In this document: positions 1 to 12,440 of the stretch, piece after piece
Position numbering within the stretch: the stretch's first letter is position 1
Layout: the number at the start of each line of letters is the position of its first letter
Source of the DNA: Agelaius tricolor
Taxonomy: Eukaryota; Chordata; Aves; Passeriformes; Icteridae
Direction of reading: 5' to 3'
Assembly: GCA_023055355.1 (NCBI GenBank)
Contig: JALJCS010000001.1
Coordinates: forward strand, 108,206,881-108,270,880
Length of the DNA stretch: 64,000 bases
Position numbers and translations under genes: made by a program
The notes under the pieces: generated by a model
Seen by the model: only the letters and a program-made list of their open reading frames with translations
What the model was told of the DNA's origin: nothing
The model's database searches: none

Positions 1-3000
1 GAATTAAATGAGAGGAAAAAACTTTTCATTATACCGCTTTCATTGTTATTCATTGATGCATTCAAGTAACAATACTGACTCAGACTTCTGTGGTGTACTC
101 TTAAGCTTTAACAAACAGTTTATCTCTTAGTGCTTCATCCACCAGCCAGTTAATTAAAAGGAGAGAATAGTCCTTATTCCTATTATTCTAAGTAGCAATT
201 GATGAACTGCAAAGGCTCTGATTTTTATCAGAGGTCTCAACAAACTTTCACATGGACTTTTAAAAGCTTGTGCTCTCCATACAAGCCTGCAAAGCAGCTT
301 AGTCTTAATACAGGGCCTGTTACATTCAGAAAGGAAACATTCTAGTTGCTTGTGTAAGATCATATACTCTGTAAGTGAATTACAAGGCAACAGATTCTGC
401 ACAGGTGTTAAGAACTGAAAATTACACCTTATCATGGCAAAATAAACTCAGTTATAAGCACACATGGCACAGAGTCATACATGATATCATCCAGATGACA
501 TGCAAAATCCATGTTTTACAAGCTTATGCATACAGTGAGCACCAGTGAACTGGAACAGTCTCAGCCTAGTTTTCCATATCTGCCTTGAGGCCTAGAAACC
601 AAATCTGATGACCTTTGCACAAAAATGGAGCCTGTTCCTAATTTTGAACCAAAACAGAAAAGCATAGAAATTAGGTCTTGAAAGTAACAAACACTGTCTT
701 CATCTGTTTAAAATGATGATAAAACTTTGAGGGTGTGCTTTCAGTTTAACCACACATATCCATATGTACCTGTGTATTTGCACCCATGCTGATAGACAGG
801 AATGCAACTTTCCTCATGCATTTGCAAGTTATGGCTCTGAGAAGACCAGAATTCACATCTCAATTCCTGTGAAATACACACAAGTCCAGGTTTCTCAGCT
901 ACTGCCCATCTAACAAAAATTATAGATGAAGAAAAACCAAACTGGTTTGTTGCTAAAAATGTTTGGAATGAGGTGGGAAAGAATTCTAGAGGACAGGACA
1001 TTTTTCAGTAAAGCAATCCAGTCTCCAATGGTATCCTTGCATTGCAAAGATTTGTGGCCCCAAAGTTTCACTGGTCATTTTGCTTTATGGTGGGAATTAC
1101 TGTTACATTCCTGATTTCCTGTTTCTTGTACAAGTGCTTCTGGTCACAATACATTTTTCCAAAAAGCACAGTGAATAATGACTGCATTACAAAAATACAA
1201 CAACTTGCCAGATTTTGAAGCTCAGTAACAGAGTTACAGGTGGAAGACACCTACTTCAGCATCATTATCCAGTCATTCACCCAAGATACAAACAGTAATA
1301 TGGATCCAGATAGAAACCTTTTTTATCAATAAAAAAGTAATAAGGGAAAATGTGGGAAAAAGTGGGGAAAAATGAACTTTGGTCTAAGTTTTGGACCCTG
1401 ATATTGTACATAGCCTGTGTCTCCTGTATCCATGGAATGGTGAGGAAGCAAGAAATTCTTACCAGTTTGTTCATAACTGAGAGGACTGCCATCCATGTTA
1501 AATTCTTATTGACCATTTTGATCTTAACATTCAGGAACATTATTTACAAGGACGTGATCTTATAAATCTTTGTTTTGGATTATGTCAAGATCACTTTTTA
1601 CAGAAGACAAGGTTGATGCTTGTTCTGACATTTTACTTTTTTAGATTTATCTACTGACCTTACATTATCTGAAAGGACAATACAAAATACCCTAGAAATT
1701 ATAGATCTAACTTGATTATGCTGTGAGTTATTTCCTTTCTCCAGGATATATATTAGCCAGAGAAAGCAGAGGCCAGCACAGGTCTCCACTTACTGCAGTT
1801 TTTGGCAGTCTTTTTAAGAAGGGGTCATTTGAACAGCATGTTGTGTTGGAATCCAATTTAAGGGCAAGATCGTAGCTCAGATTTGTTGATGAGATTTTGT
1901 CAGAGTTTCTTTGCTTTCTTGTGCTCTTTCAACATTCAGTATTTTATATTGGACATTAAATTTATTGGCATGATCAGGTCTTGAAGAGAGGAGAGCAGTT
2001 CTGGTTATTCTAGCTGCTGTTACTCATTTTCATTTCTTTTGATTTTTCAGTGGCTCGGTCACGATACTTTGGATTTTTCTGGGTGTTTCCCCTAAGAACT
2101 TAGGCAGAGCTCTACTTGGGCCCACCATGTCTCCTTAAATAAATATTATTAATAATTCTTGCTAGTATGAACAACTTGCTTCAAATGTGAAATTCTTATT
2201 TTAATATTAATTTACCATGACAGCAGATGAAAGGTTCTCTGGTGAATCCTTTCCCATCATGCTAGATACCACTCAAGTATACACAAAGTCCCTCTCTTAG
2301 AGTTAACATAAAGGAAAATAGCATCCTCTGAGGGGCTAATTTTCATATCATTTACCTCATCCTATTCATACAGGATTTCTTTAAAGCCAGTGGCAGAGGG
2401 ACAGATTCTTTCATGAGGCAATTCAGAGAAAAGGATAATTTAAGGTCTTTGAGTCAACCTCCTCACTCAATATCAAAGGACCAGAAATTTGAGCCAGTTG
2501 TTGTTACTCACACTTGGATTTTATGGATAAAGCCTTGGGTATTTTACCACTGCATCATTTTCCCCCCTATTATGTTTTGTTCTGGGTTTTTTATTTATTT
2601 GTTTTCTATTGACTTGAAAACAGATTCTTGAATTCTGATAAATCAATCCAAAATTTAAAAGATATTCTTTACCAAATTCTGGTTAGGCTTTCTGATTGCT
2701 ACAGTAATTTAGAGTAATTTACAGTAATAATAAGAAAGTAGAGAGGTGTCCTGCTAGGACATGATGATTTTTTTCCTATTGGTATTCTTTTCTTGTTACC
2801 AGACTGTATGGACAGCTATGTGATGCAGAGACATTAAAAGAGAACTGGAGGAGAAGTGATAATAAAGAAGTGTCATGGTTATCCTAAAAACTTAGTATAT
2901 GTAGAAGTTAAAGATATTGTAGACTATTTAATTCCTTCATATAATTTATTTCCTGAATCTCCCATAATTTCAGCTATCATAAAAACTGAAGTAAGAGGAA

Positions 3001-4428
3001 TAGAAAAAATAGAAATTATATTATAAATGTCCTATGTAGTCATCATAAGGCAATCATTTATCTTTCAATGCCAAAGTGAAGTTTTCAGTGTAAATGAGCC
3101 TAGAACAAACTAATTTGCTAAAGATTTAGGGGGCAAAAAGGAAACCCAAGAAACTATTTATCTTTTTTAAAGATGTGTGTTCTCAAGCTAATCAAAGCAT
3201 AACTGCCTCTGCTCAATTGCAAAAAAGTATCTCCAACCTTACAGAATTGTTCCTTTGTCTGAGAGGCAGCAGAGTTCCTTTTATATTTCTGAAACTTTTC
3301 ACTCCATCTTCTTAGCAGGTTTTGCCATGTCAAGAGCTGCAAAGAGGGAACATACCCACTTGCTCTGGAGAACATGAAAAAATCAAAATCAGCCCTAGAA
3401 AAGGATAGAAAGGAACATGAATAAACAACACTAAGCACAAAATCTTCTTAAACAAGCGGGTAAACAAGCTCAGGGAATTAGCAAGCTTGACAACAGTGTT
3501 TGTTGTTCTGCTGGAACTAACCTGTAATGAATAACAATTATTAGTGCCACCAAAGTGGTTCCATTTCTGAGAAAATTTTCCCACCTTGCTATCATTAATC
3601 TTACCTAGGTTTATTACTAGCTATGTCACTTGTAGTTGGGTAGCTAAATTCTTTAATATTCAATCTGTATGGGCAGCTCTGCACTGGTTTCCCACAGCAG
3701 AGCACATGGACATGAATGCCATATCTGCTGTGAGTTTGTTTAGAGAGAAAGAGGGAGAAATTGTGAGCTGTAAGTGTCCTAGAATGCAACCTCAGATTTA
3801 ATATACTCCAAGGAAAGAGTTTTCTAGCCATCACACATGTAACAGGGCTGCTCTGTCAAATACTTTTGTGGAAATATAAATAGTCTCAGGTGCCAGCATA
3901 AAAAATTGCTTTGAAGCTTTGTACAACTGTAATAACTGTTTACAATCACATATTTCATTTGTATGTGCCAAAATAATTCTATAAAGCTCAGTGTATATTA
4001 TTCTGAAATTATTTCCATACTGCCTTTCACAAATTTCATAACCACTAAATATTCTATAAGACAAAGCAAGCAAGGAGGTTTTTTGTCTCTAAGGTGGAAG
4101 ACTTTTCTTTCCACTTTGCAGACAGTACTCAGCAGCTCAAAGGAGAGAGACCATTTTTCTCTGCAACCTCAAAGGAGGAGAGCAACATTCCTGATCAGCA
4201 GTGATAACTAGGAAAATAAATTATCTGCTTCCTAAGCCTCAGGAAGAACAGCAGTGAGCACTGGGAGGGGCTCCAGTGGTGAGAAGATGTGAGGTGCACA
4301 GTGCCAGGGGCTGCCCATGGGGCTGCCCACTCTACTTCCCCTTCAAGCACAGAGAATGGTCCTGGATCATCCCACTCTAACACAAGCAATTAAAATACAT
4401 CTAATTAATTGCATCTTTAAGTGGCAAT
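1..4428. other. Unique AT-rich DNA, no gene recognised
   Basis: I see no gene, recognisable transposon or RNA gene here. Open frames on both strands are under 100 codons, overlap each other in different frames and have no family signature. The stretch is AT-rich with scattered homopolymer runs. It ends at the target duplication of LTR-A. Confidence 0.6.
4423..4428. repeat. Target-site duplication of LTR-A, left copy
   Basis: GGCAAT directly precedes LTR-A and is repeated exactly at 4815-4820. Its perfect state suggests the insertion is not very old. Confidence 0.85.
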
Positions 4429-4814
4429 TGTGACGGTGTTCACAGGGGTTCTTGGATGGGGGAAGAGACTAGGATCTGACTCCATGTTTCAGAAGGCTTG
4501 ATTTATTATTTTATGATATATATTGCATTAAAACTATACTAAAAGAATAGAAGAAAAGGTTTCACCAGAAGGCTAGCAAAGCTAAGACTAGAAAGGAATG
4601 ATAACAAAGGTTTGTGGCTCGGACAGAGAGCCCGAGCCAGCTGACTGTGATTGGCCATTAATTAGAAACAACTCTATGAGCCCAATCACAGATCCACCTG
4701 CTGCATTCCACAGCAGCACATAATCAATGTTTACATTTTGTTCCTGAGCCCTCTCAGCTTCTCAGGAGGAAAAATCTTAAGGAAAGGATTTTTCATACAA
4801 AGATGTCTGCGACA
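4429..4814 (-). mobile_element. Solo LTR of an endogenous retrovirus (LTR-A)
   Basis: This is a 386-bp element. Read on the minus strand it starts TGTCGCAGAC and ends CCGTCACA, so it has the TG...CA ends of retroviral LTRs. The same 6-bp sequence, GGCAAT, lies directly on both sides (4423-4428 and 4815-4820). That is a perfect target-site duplication and fixes the borders. A polyadenylation signal AATAAA lies on the minus strand at 4507-4502, close to the 3' end as expected for the R/U5 part. No gag, pol or env reading frame is attached, so this is a solo LTR left by recombination between two LTRs. A second copy of the family, in the opposite orientation, is at 58591-58963. A 6-bp duplication fits beta-like (ERVK-type) proviruses. 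I recall this LTR type from songbird genomes but cannot give a verified name. Confidence 0.88.
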
Positions 4815-4820
4815 GGCAAT
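4815..4820. repeat. Target-site duplication of LTR-A, right copy
   Basis: GGCAAT directly follows LTR-A and matches 4423-4428 without mismatch. Confidence 0.85.
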
Positions 4821-7640
4821 GATTAAAAAGAGGATATAACAAGTCTGGGACTTGTGAGGATGCGAACACCCTTGAGATTCATATGTGGTAAAGTGAGTTC
4901 TTTGTCTTCATCACCCTGCCCCAGTTACAGGCACTGAGGGTCCTTGTACCTGCCTGGGACATGCAGCTGTCCCCCAGATGAGTCTGCATATCCACAGTGT
5001 TCAAAGGGCTTATACTCTCCATTCATCTCTGATAGCCTCGTCGGAACAACTGCAAGAACTCTAACACATATAATAATTACTTGCAAAAATATTGATCTGC
5101 TTTCGTTATTTAATTTGGAGGACTGTTGAACAGAAAAAATAGCTACAGGAGAAAGAAACATACTTACTTACTGAGATGAAATCTTTTTAAAAATTGAAAT
5201 AGCACAAAATCAAAAGACTCTAGTCAGAAGTTATGTTGTTCTATATGTAAGAAAGAAAAAAAAAAAGTGGCCCAAATTTTTACACATTAATATAAGCCAC
5301 AGAAGAAACTAACAATTTCTTTAATTTAAAAATATTAAGAAGCAGAAAATGTATTATTTTAGTGCCTTGCATGGTAGAGGAATACAAGTTATATCTTCTC
5401 CCAATATTTGTAGTGAAATGAGAAACCTGACCAAGTATTTATGTACAAGTTACCAATGGGCACATTGATAGAGATAAACAACACAAAGATAAAATAAAAA
5501 TCACTATAGACATTTTACTTTGCAACATGGGAAAAAACAACAGAATTTCTATATTCCTTTGACATTTACTTTAGTTCAAGACTGGAACAATCATGTTTTA
5601 TTTGCACAGGCATAGGCAGAAAGCACATCTTACACTTGCTTTTGCAAGTGTTCTTATACTGTCATACTGCAGGCTTCACAAGGCTTATTCTTTCAGGTTC
5701 TCGTCTGCACCCAGCCAAGCAGGAAACAGAAATATCTCCTCTAAATTCATAACCTGTTACCAACACAGGACAGCATTTAGGAGACCTGGTTTTAAATGAC
5801 CACTGCAAAATATTTTCCCTAGCATAAGAGGTGCTGGTGCTCACAAAGAAGTCCAGAGCAGCTCTGCCTGACAGCTGCCCATACTTGCTAGTGGTGGCTA
5901 ATTTTGTCCCATGCATTATTCCCTGTAAGCTACTACCAGCTTATTGGGCTATGTCAACAGCTATTAAATTCTGCCACCAGACAGATTTTAACCAGGGTTT
6001 TTTTAGAACCAGTTCCCTTTGCAATTGGACTGGGGAGAATACCTGATAGATAGAAGTACAGTAGCTGTCATAATCAGCTAAGGCAGGGTCAAGATCCTGG
6101 CAGTAACTGTTTTTAAGGGCAGAGATTTATATCTATCATCATAAATAAGTTCAGTTTAAGTTAAGTTAAGTTTAAATGTCTAGGGCAGCAAGACTTCAGG
6201 TTTCCTTAAGAACATGAATCAGGATCTCTGCAGAGATGAGCTGGTGTGCATCATATCATCAGTGTGAAGTCCCCAGAGGCTTTAAGCTTTAACAGAGCTT
6301 TTTCAGAGCAGTATTATTAGCAATACAGTAACTTCATCAGATCTCAAATAGGAAAGAAATGTCATTGTCCTAACACTGTAAAAAATTTTTAAAAGGCACT
6401 CTACACCTGGAAGCTCTTATGCCATAAATTGTTCAGAAATACAAGGGAGAGGAAGGTGGCAGCATTCCAGATCCTTGTCTGAAAGTACTGCACTTTTCAA
6501 TTTAAAAATAAAAAATAAAAATAAAATAAAATAAATTAAATTAAATTAAACAAAATTCACTTGGTGGAGTGCCTTTGACAAATCTTGCCTTGGTGCAGAG
6601 ATTGTGCAATAATTTACACCAATCATTTTTATTGGGTTTTGTTAAACTCCCTACTGTAACAATTATAAAAACCTAACTCTTTAATATGCACAGACCAAAT
6701 AGCCTTGAATAATATTATTGCTTTAACAGAATGAACTGGATTTGTAAACACAAGACATTTTTAAATTTGTTCAGCAGCACTTCTATGAAGGGAAGAACTT
6801 GTTTGACTGCATCATACTAGAAAATTTTTTCACTTTTAATGAATAATTTTCACAAGCACATATGATTCAAAACCTATAGGAACTTCTGCCCTAACACAAG
6901 GCTGTTGAATGATGGCAAGCATGGCAGCAGAAAATAAGTGATTTATCCACACACCCTCTTTGGTGCAAGGTATATGAGTGGAAGGAAGAATGGCAGACCT
7001 AATGTCTGACATGGATGACCAATGTCACCCTACAGAGATTCTGAAGATGTAAATATACATCGGAGAGAGCATTAAATAATATTTTATTGTATTTAGAGAG
7101 CAGATTTAAGCTTCAAAGAAGTGATGATAAAAACCGGGATTTTGCAATGCAGTTTCAAGCAAAACAAAAAAGGGAGAGAAAAATGGATGCAGACTGCTGT
7201 GCCATTCAAGGATCTTAATTGAATTACAATGGTCTATGGGTAAAAAACACAGCAAACTTTGTTTGCCATGTACTACCAAAGAAGGTTAGTACGAGAGTTA
7301 AGATTTTCCTCAAGGGTTAAAAATTGGTTTCAGGGTATCTGGTGCTAAAGTCACACCATCTCTTCCCTCTGTGAATATTTCCATACTTGAATGCTCCCAT
7401 TAAAAATGCTTTATGAAAGTGATTTCCCTTCAGTCCAGGGTATCTGACCAAGATGCTAGTTATTTTTCCTATTATAACACCAAACAAGGTTCCCTCCATG
7501 CAATGGAGATTGTCAAGTGCTCCTAGAAAACAACTATTTTCTTCTATCTCACATGGACCAACTTGGGCTACAACAAATCATCTTCTGCCAGCGTCTCTCT
7601 TTGCTGCTGTGGAGGCAGATTGGATGAGCTAAGACTAAAG
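4821..7640. other. Unique AT-rich DNA with simple repeats, no gene recognised
   Basis: No gene is supported. The stretch holds an AAGTT-type short repeat near 6152-6174 and an AAAAT-type simple repeat at 6502-6555. The remaining open frames are under 90 codons and look like chance frames. Confidence 0.6.
6502..6555. repeat. Simple repeat, AAAAT/AAATT type
   Basis: About 54 bases of alternating A-runs and single or double T, moving from AAAAT units to AAATT units. It is a low-complexity microsatellite, likely length-variable. Confidence 0.85.
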
Positions 7641-7740
7641 AGAATTATAGAAGGATTTTAAGTTGAAAGGGCCCTCAAAAGATCATCTAGTCCACTTTGC
7701 CATTCATGGTCAGGGTCACTGTTCACCAGATGACCATCCA
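7641..7740 (-). mobile_element. CR1 LINE 3'-end fragment, diverged
   Basis: The plus strand begins AGAATTATAGAAGG and continues through GATCATCTAGTCCA and a stretch ending GACCATCCA. This follows the reverse complement of the avian CR1 3' untranslated region (AGAATCATAGAATGG, then ATCATCTAGTCCAAC, then CCCATCCA). The 3' end of the element is therefore at the low coordinate and the element lies on the minus strand. It is only about 100 bp and clearly diverged, so it is an old, strongly 5'-truncated copy. Subfamily cannot be told by eye. Confidence 0.7.
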
Positions 7741-10700
7741 GAATATGAGAGTGAATGAATATAAAATTATTGCTTATAAAAAACAGAGACAAAAAATGCA
7801 TTCTCCCAATGACGTTTCTCTAGGACAGTGTAATGAACTAAATAACTAAATTGGCTATTAAACACTGCTTGCTCTTTGTTTCACTTTGGCAAATAATTAT
7901 GATACCTATCCATCCATGCACTTCATTATCAGCTTTTTCTAGGAATGGGTGGCAACATGGAAATCATCTCATGTGCAGAGTAATCCAGGATGCACCCTAC
8001 GTCTCATCAAAGAATGCTGCATGAAATTACAAAGTCTATCACAGTACACTGTGAAGGAGTCTGTCTGCATTTCTAAATGATCTCCAAATTTTTAAGATCC
8101 TGAAAAGAAGGAACAGATGCTGAATATATATATGCTAATAAAAAAAATTAAAAAAAAAAAGCTGACAACAAAGTACAAAAAACAAAATATGAGGAAAACA
8201 GCTGTAGGAGCACAATGTTAGGGAAAATCACAAAATGACAGAGGTATCACCTATAGAAGGGCTCCTCTGACAAATCCATTATACTGGGTGTGGTGCATAG
8301 GCACAGTCATACATATTTTTGGTTCAGGCAACAAAACTATAGGGCTGTGACATTCATGGAAAAAAGTCCCTACCCTGCATGCTACTTTCTCTCCCTCCAC
8401 CCAATCAAGGCACATGTTTGAAAAATGTTCTTTCTCAAACATTCAGACAGACACTCATAAGGTCCACTTTTGATTTATTCAAATATGTCTTGGGGTACGG
8501 CAGATGCAAAAACAAATAAGCTGTGCACATTCAGAGAATGTCACTGAAGATGGCAGTCAGTTTTCTTTTCAACCTGAGTTTGCAGTGATGAAAATAACTG
8601 AACAAGTTCAAAATGCTGAAGATAAAATGCTCAAAAATAAAGATTCAGTTCACACAGAAAAGCTACAATACTTCCAGATTTGCCATTTCAAGAGGAGTAA
8701 GATTTCCTTTCTTGTTTTGCCACAGTAAGACATTAGTGACATTTAGAAAAAATGATCATTCCTGAACAGGGCAGTTATGTTACAATAGAGTTTACAACAT
8801 TGAGATTTATTTTGGCTCGAGGCAAAGTTAAGATTAAAGAGATGGTGCCGCTCAGACTACAAAGGCTCATAAAACACTAAGCCATTATCTTGACCTTAAT
8901 ATAGAACTTAGGATTCAAGACATCAGTAGTCATAATAGTCTTATACTCATTTAAAATTCAGCTACAGTTTGTCACAGTCCCCTTTTAGTTTTGATCTAAC
9001 CTACCATGAACTTAAGCTGCACAAAGTATTTATTATTTCTTTATTATCTGCAAAATTCACAAGGTCGAAGGTGGGAAGCACCAAGTCTCTGAAAAATCCA
9101 AGAAGCAACTGTAGTATTATCCAGGCTGTCTTCTTGTGCTGCCTTTTTATTGTAGAAGGTCAATTTACAACATAATAGAAAACAGTATTACTGCAATTTC
9201 AGGCTTGCCATGAAGGAATACATTTGCAGTGCATTGAAGACTGAGACAAATTTTCACACCGCAACCTTGCAGTCATTAATAAAGAAGATTGTGGTCTCTG
9301 CCAATATATGTTGCTCTCACAAAATATCAAATCAGCTTTCCCTGGAAGATGGAAGGAGAAAAATGAGTTTGCTTGTGGATGCTCTGGCCTTAAATTCTTT
9401 TTAAAAATATGCTAGAAAACTGAAACTTTTGCACCTTCTGTTTGAAGGTCACCCTCGGTCTGGCAATTTTTAAATTGCAGTGATTTGAATGCTCCAGTCA
9501 GAATCCTCAATTCACTTGTATTCCCACAAAAGTAAGGAAATTTTGGGGGGAAAACTGCACAAAAAAAAAGGTAGGCCAGTTTTCTGAAAGAAAAAAAAAG
9601 AAAAAGGAAAAACAAATGGGAAAAAAGTGTTTCAGTAATAAAAATAGAATCAACAAGAAAAGCATAGGAAAACAACCATACTGGACCCTGGGCAACAATT
9701 TTGGAAAGAAGGGACTGGGATACATCAACCTGGAAAACCTGAGGCATCAGGTCCAATACTGACTTTTTACTTTTCTTGAGGCAGGAAGAGAAAGCAATAG
9801 CACATAGCTGAAATGCAGACCAGAGGTGGCAAGCAAAAGACTGTCTAACAACCCTCCTGCCATGAGATTTGATGTTTTAACCATCATTATAGGAATTTTT
9901 AAAGTAATAGGAATTTTAAAAGAGGGATTTTGCTTTTTCAAGAGAACATATGAAATTATGAAACAGAATCCCAGCCACTATTGAGAGACACCCATATTTC
10001 TACCTTTAAGCTAATACACACAAAATAGGTGTTTCCAGTAGGAATAGGAGATGTTGTAGCACAGGTTTCCCAGAAGCATTATGCTGAGAAAAAGGAGTCT
10101 CCTGAATACAGTAGCACCCAACAGCTGGTCCCTCTGGCTAGGATTTCCTGGTAACAGCACTAATTTTCTCTGACTTTCTTCCTCATTCCTATCATTATTT
10201 TCATTTGTGTGGCCTCAGAGTGTATTCCCGAATGAAGTGGATCTTCAACTTACAGGTAACTTCTTCATTCTAAACCAGACCTTATCAAAGTATAACCAGT
10301 GCATGTCTGTGGGGTCCAGAAGCCAGAGACCCTTCCACAGACACAGCTTCCATGTGGAGCAACAAGTCAGGTCTCCCATGGGAAGGAGCACGCGTGAAAC
10401 TGATCTGGACCATTTTATTCAGCTTCAAAAACCAGCAAGCTTTCAAATGTAGGAGGATATAGTTCAGCCTGTTTTTTCAACAGATGCACTTGCCAAATCT
10501 GAGTTATGACAAAAGGTGTTTCTTCACTCAAGTGGTTGAGTCCAATTCTACCTCTTTCTGGTTTTCCCTTTTTATTTATGGCAAATTTTATTCCGCTCAC
10601 TCCCTCTCCTACTCTATTTGCTGCAGTGCATACTTACACACAGGAGTGAAAAATGGAAGTAATCAAAGGGTCATCGAAGGCTCAAAAACCTTAAGCTGTT

Positions 10701-10855
10701 GTTTTCAAGTTTTATTTATGTTTATTAAACTTTCTCAACTAATTTCATTATTCTGCTGCTTACCCACCCTGCCAAACACCTCTTTGGTGAATAATGAAAT
10801 AATTCAAATAACAGAAAAAACAGGAATTTGATCCAATTTGTCTTGGCAGGCAAGC

Positions 10856-10889
10856 AGAAGAGGGAAATACCAAGAAGAGGGAAATACCA
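10856..10889. repeat. Perfect 17-bp tandem duplication
   Basis: The unit AGAAGAGGGAAATACCA occurs twice head to tail without mismatch (10856-10872 and 10873-10889). It is probably a replication-slippage product. Confidence 0.9.
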
Positions 10890-11542
10890 GTAATTATGAA
10901 TAAAAAGAAGATAGACTATTGATAGTGACAAAAAGACATTCCTACCTAATGATCTCTATTTCCTTCTATGTGTTCCAAGTCTTCAGAAAACTACATGATG
11001 TATATGTATCAGGGCATAAAATCTTATTCTCTCTGTGCCTTTGAGTACCTGGCCATGTAAGCCACTACAACTGATCACATTTTAAAGTCTTTGTTTTTAA
11101 ATGGCCTATAAAGAACAAAGATGAAAAGTGTCAAAACTGCCAAGAGTTAATATTCTTCACAAAGGAAGAGAACCACCACAACCACCATGCCTGGTTATGA
11201 AGCTATTAATAAAAGATGAATAGATGAATTTCAGTATCTTTTCACAGTTTATTAGCAGACTGGTATCTTGGAAAATGTTCATTCATAGTGGCTTCACTTT
11301 TTCATGCAAACAAGCACCAATTTTAATAAAAATGAGTCTGTCTGATCTCCTCCAAACACCTTGCCATGTTTGTAGTACCTAATTTTCCACCCTCACATCA
11401 CAGTGCTGTGTCTTTTTCTTGGCAAAAAAAGGTGTTGTATTAATACAGAGAGTAACAACATGTTTGAAGAGCTGGACTTTGGACACTGAGAGGAGAAAGG
11501 TATTTTGTAAATCCACTGACTCTTCTCAGATTAAAGTTGCAT

Positions 11543-11580
11543 CTCTTGACCTAGGCTATGCCTCTTGGCCTAGGCCGTGC
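11543..11580. repeat. Two 19-bp tandem units around a CCTAGG core
   Basis: CTCTTGACCTAGGCTATGC is followed directly by CTCTTGGCCTAGGCCGTGC, differing at three positions, all transitions. The second unit contains the palindrome GGCCTAGGCC. Confidence 0.85.
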
Positions 11581-11958
11581 TCTGTACATTTTCATTAAGC
11601 TAATGAGATTGCACACACCATTTTTATTCCATGGCAGTTGGATAGTACATGAGAGGGAATATCAGGCTGTGCAGCTTCAGTCTGAGAACCCCTGATTAGA
11701 TGGGTCACATCACTTCTATTCAGAAGTACCAGAAAAAAGGGGCCATCAAAGTTGTGGGTTTTCCATTTATCCCCTGGGACCATCAGAGCACCTGGGGGCA
11801 ATAGAGATGGCTTCACAGGGCTACCCAGCCACAGCCCCTGCAGGGTGAATCCTTTGCACCCTGCAGAGAAGGGAGCAGTGTTGCTGGCATCCCTCAAGCA
11901 CATCTGGTAATTCTGCTGGTCTCTAATTAACAACTCTGTCACCATTCACACCAACCAC

Positions 11959-12354
11959 TGTTATGTAGGGGGATAGAATATAAGAAAATAAAGATAGTGT
12001 AGAAAGTAATCTTACCCCTAAGGAGTTGGGCACCTGGGCCAATTATCAAAGATTAGGAACAGACCTGACTTTAATAGGCCACAGCTGTAACCAATGAGAA
12101 GAATATGCTATAAAAGAGTGGATCCCTGGTTGACAAGAGAACTGGAGTCAGTGGCTGCTTTGTGGGGAAAAACAACAACAAAGTCAGTGCTGTGGGGAGC
12201 TGCCCATGAGATAATATCAAGAAGGTGTGAAACTTTTGCAATAAGGAGACAACAGGATGGAACCCCTGCAATAAGATGACAACACTGTTATAAGCAAACT
12301 GAGAAATATGTTGGAGGGAGATGTATAGTCCTGCTTGGGTGGGTCAGGGTAACA
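11959..12354 (+). mobile_element. Solo LTR of an endogenous retrovirus (LTR-B)
   Basis: This 396-bp segment starts TGTTATGTAGG and ends GGGTAACA, giving the inverted ends TGTTA/TAACA. It carries a promoter layout on the plus strand: CCAAT at 12091-12095 and TATAAAAG at 12109-12116. Two near-copies of GCAATAAG...GACAACA follow at about 12238-12255 and 12268-12283 and may include the polyadenylation signal, although it reads AATAAG, not AATAAA. I recall a similar LTR in songbird genomes. No matching short duplication was found in the flanks, and the right end runs straight into a CR1 3' end. No internal viral reading frame is attached. The left border is firmer than the right. Confidence 0.72.
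12091..12116 (+). promoter_or_regulatory. CCAAT and TATA boxes of LTR-B
   Basis: CCAAT at 12091-12095 and TATAAAAG at 12109-12116 lie in the middle of LTR-B. They are well-formed core-promoter motifs for RNA polymerase II, as expected at a U3/R border. Whether they are active is unknown. Confidence 0.55.
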
Positions 12355-12440
12355 GAATCACAGAATGGGTCAGGCTGGAAGGGACCACAGTGGGTCGCCT
12401 GGTCCAGCCTCCCTGCTCAAGCAGGATCATCTCAGGGCAC
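12355..12440 (-). mobile_element. CR1 LINE 3'-end fragment abutting LTR-B
   Basis: The plus strand reads GAATCACAGAATGGGTCAGG, then a GGAAGGGACCACAGTGGGTC block, then CTGGTCCAGCCTCCCTGCTC and CATCTCAGGGCAC. This is close to the reverse complement of a common avian CR1 3' end. The element is therefore on the minus strand with its 3' end at 12355, directly against the end of LTR-B. Only about 86 bp remain. Identity to the remembered consensus is high, so this copy looks younger than the one at 7641. Confidence 0.88.

Larger units (their letters stand above)
7741..11958. other. Unique AT-rich DNA, no gene recognised
   Basis: No known gene is recognised. Of note are a splice-bordered open segment at 8504-8696 (see findings), A-rich tracts near 9568-9610, a perfect 17-bp tandem duplication at 10856-10889, a 19-bp imperfect duplication at 11543-11580, and a minus-strand open frame at 11595-11945 (116 codons) beside LTR-B. 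None is enough to call a gene. Confidence 0.55.
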
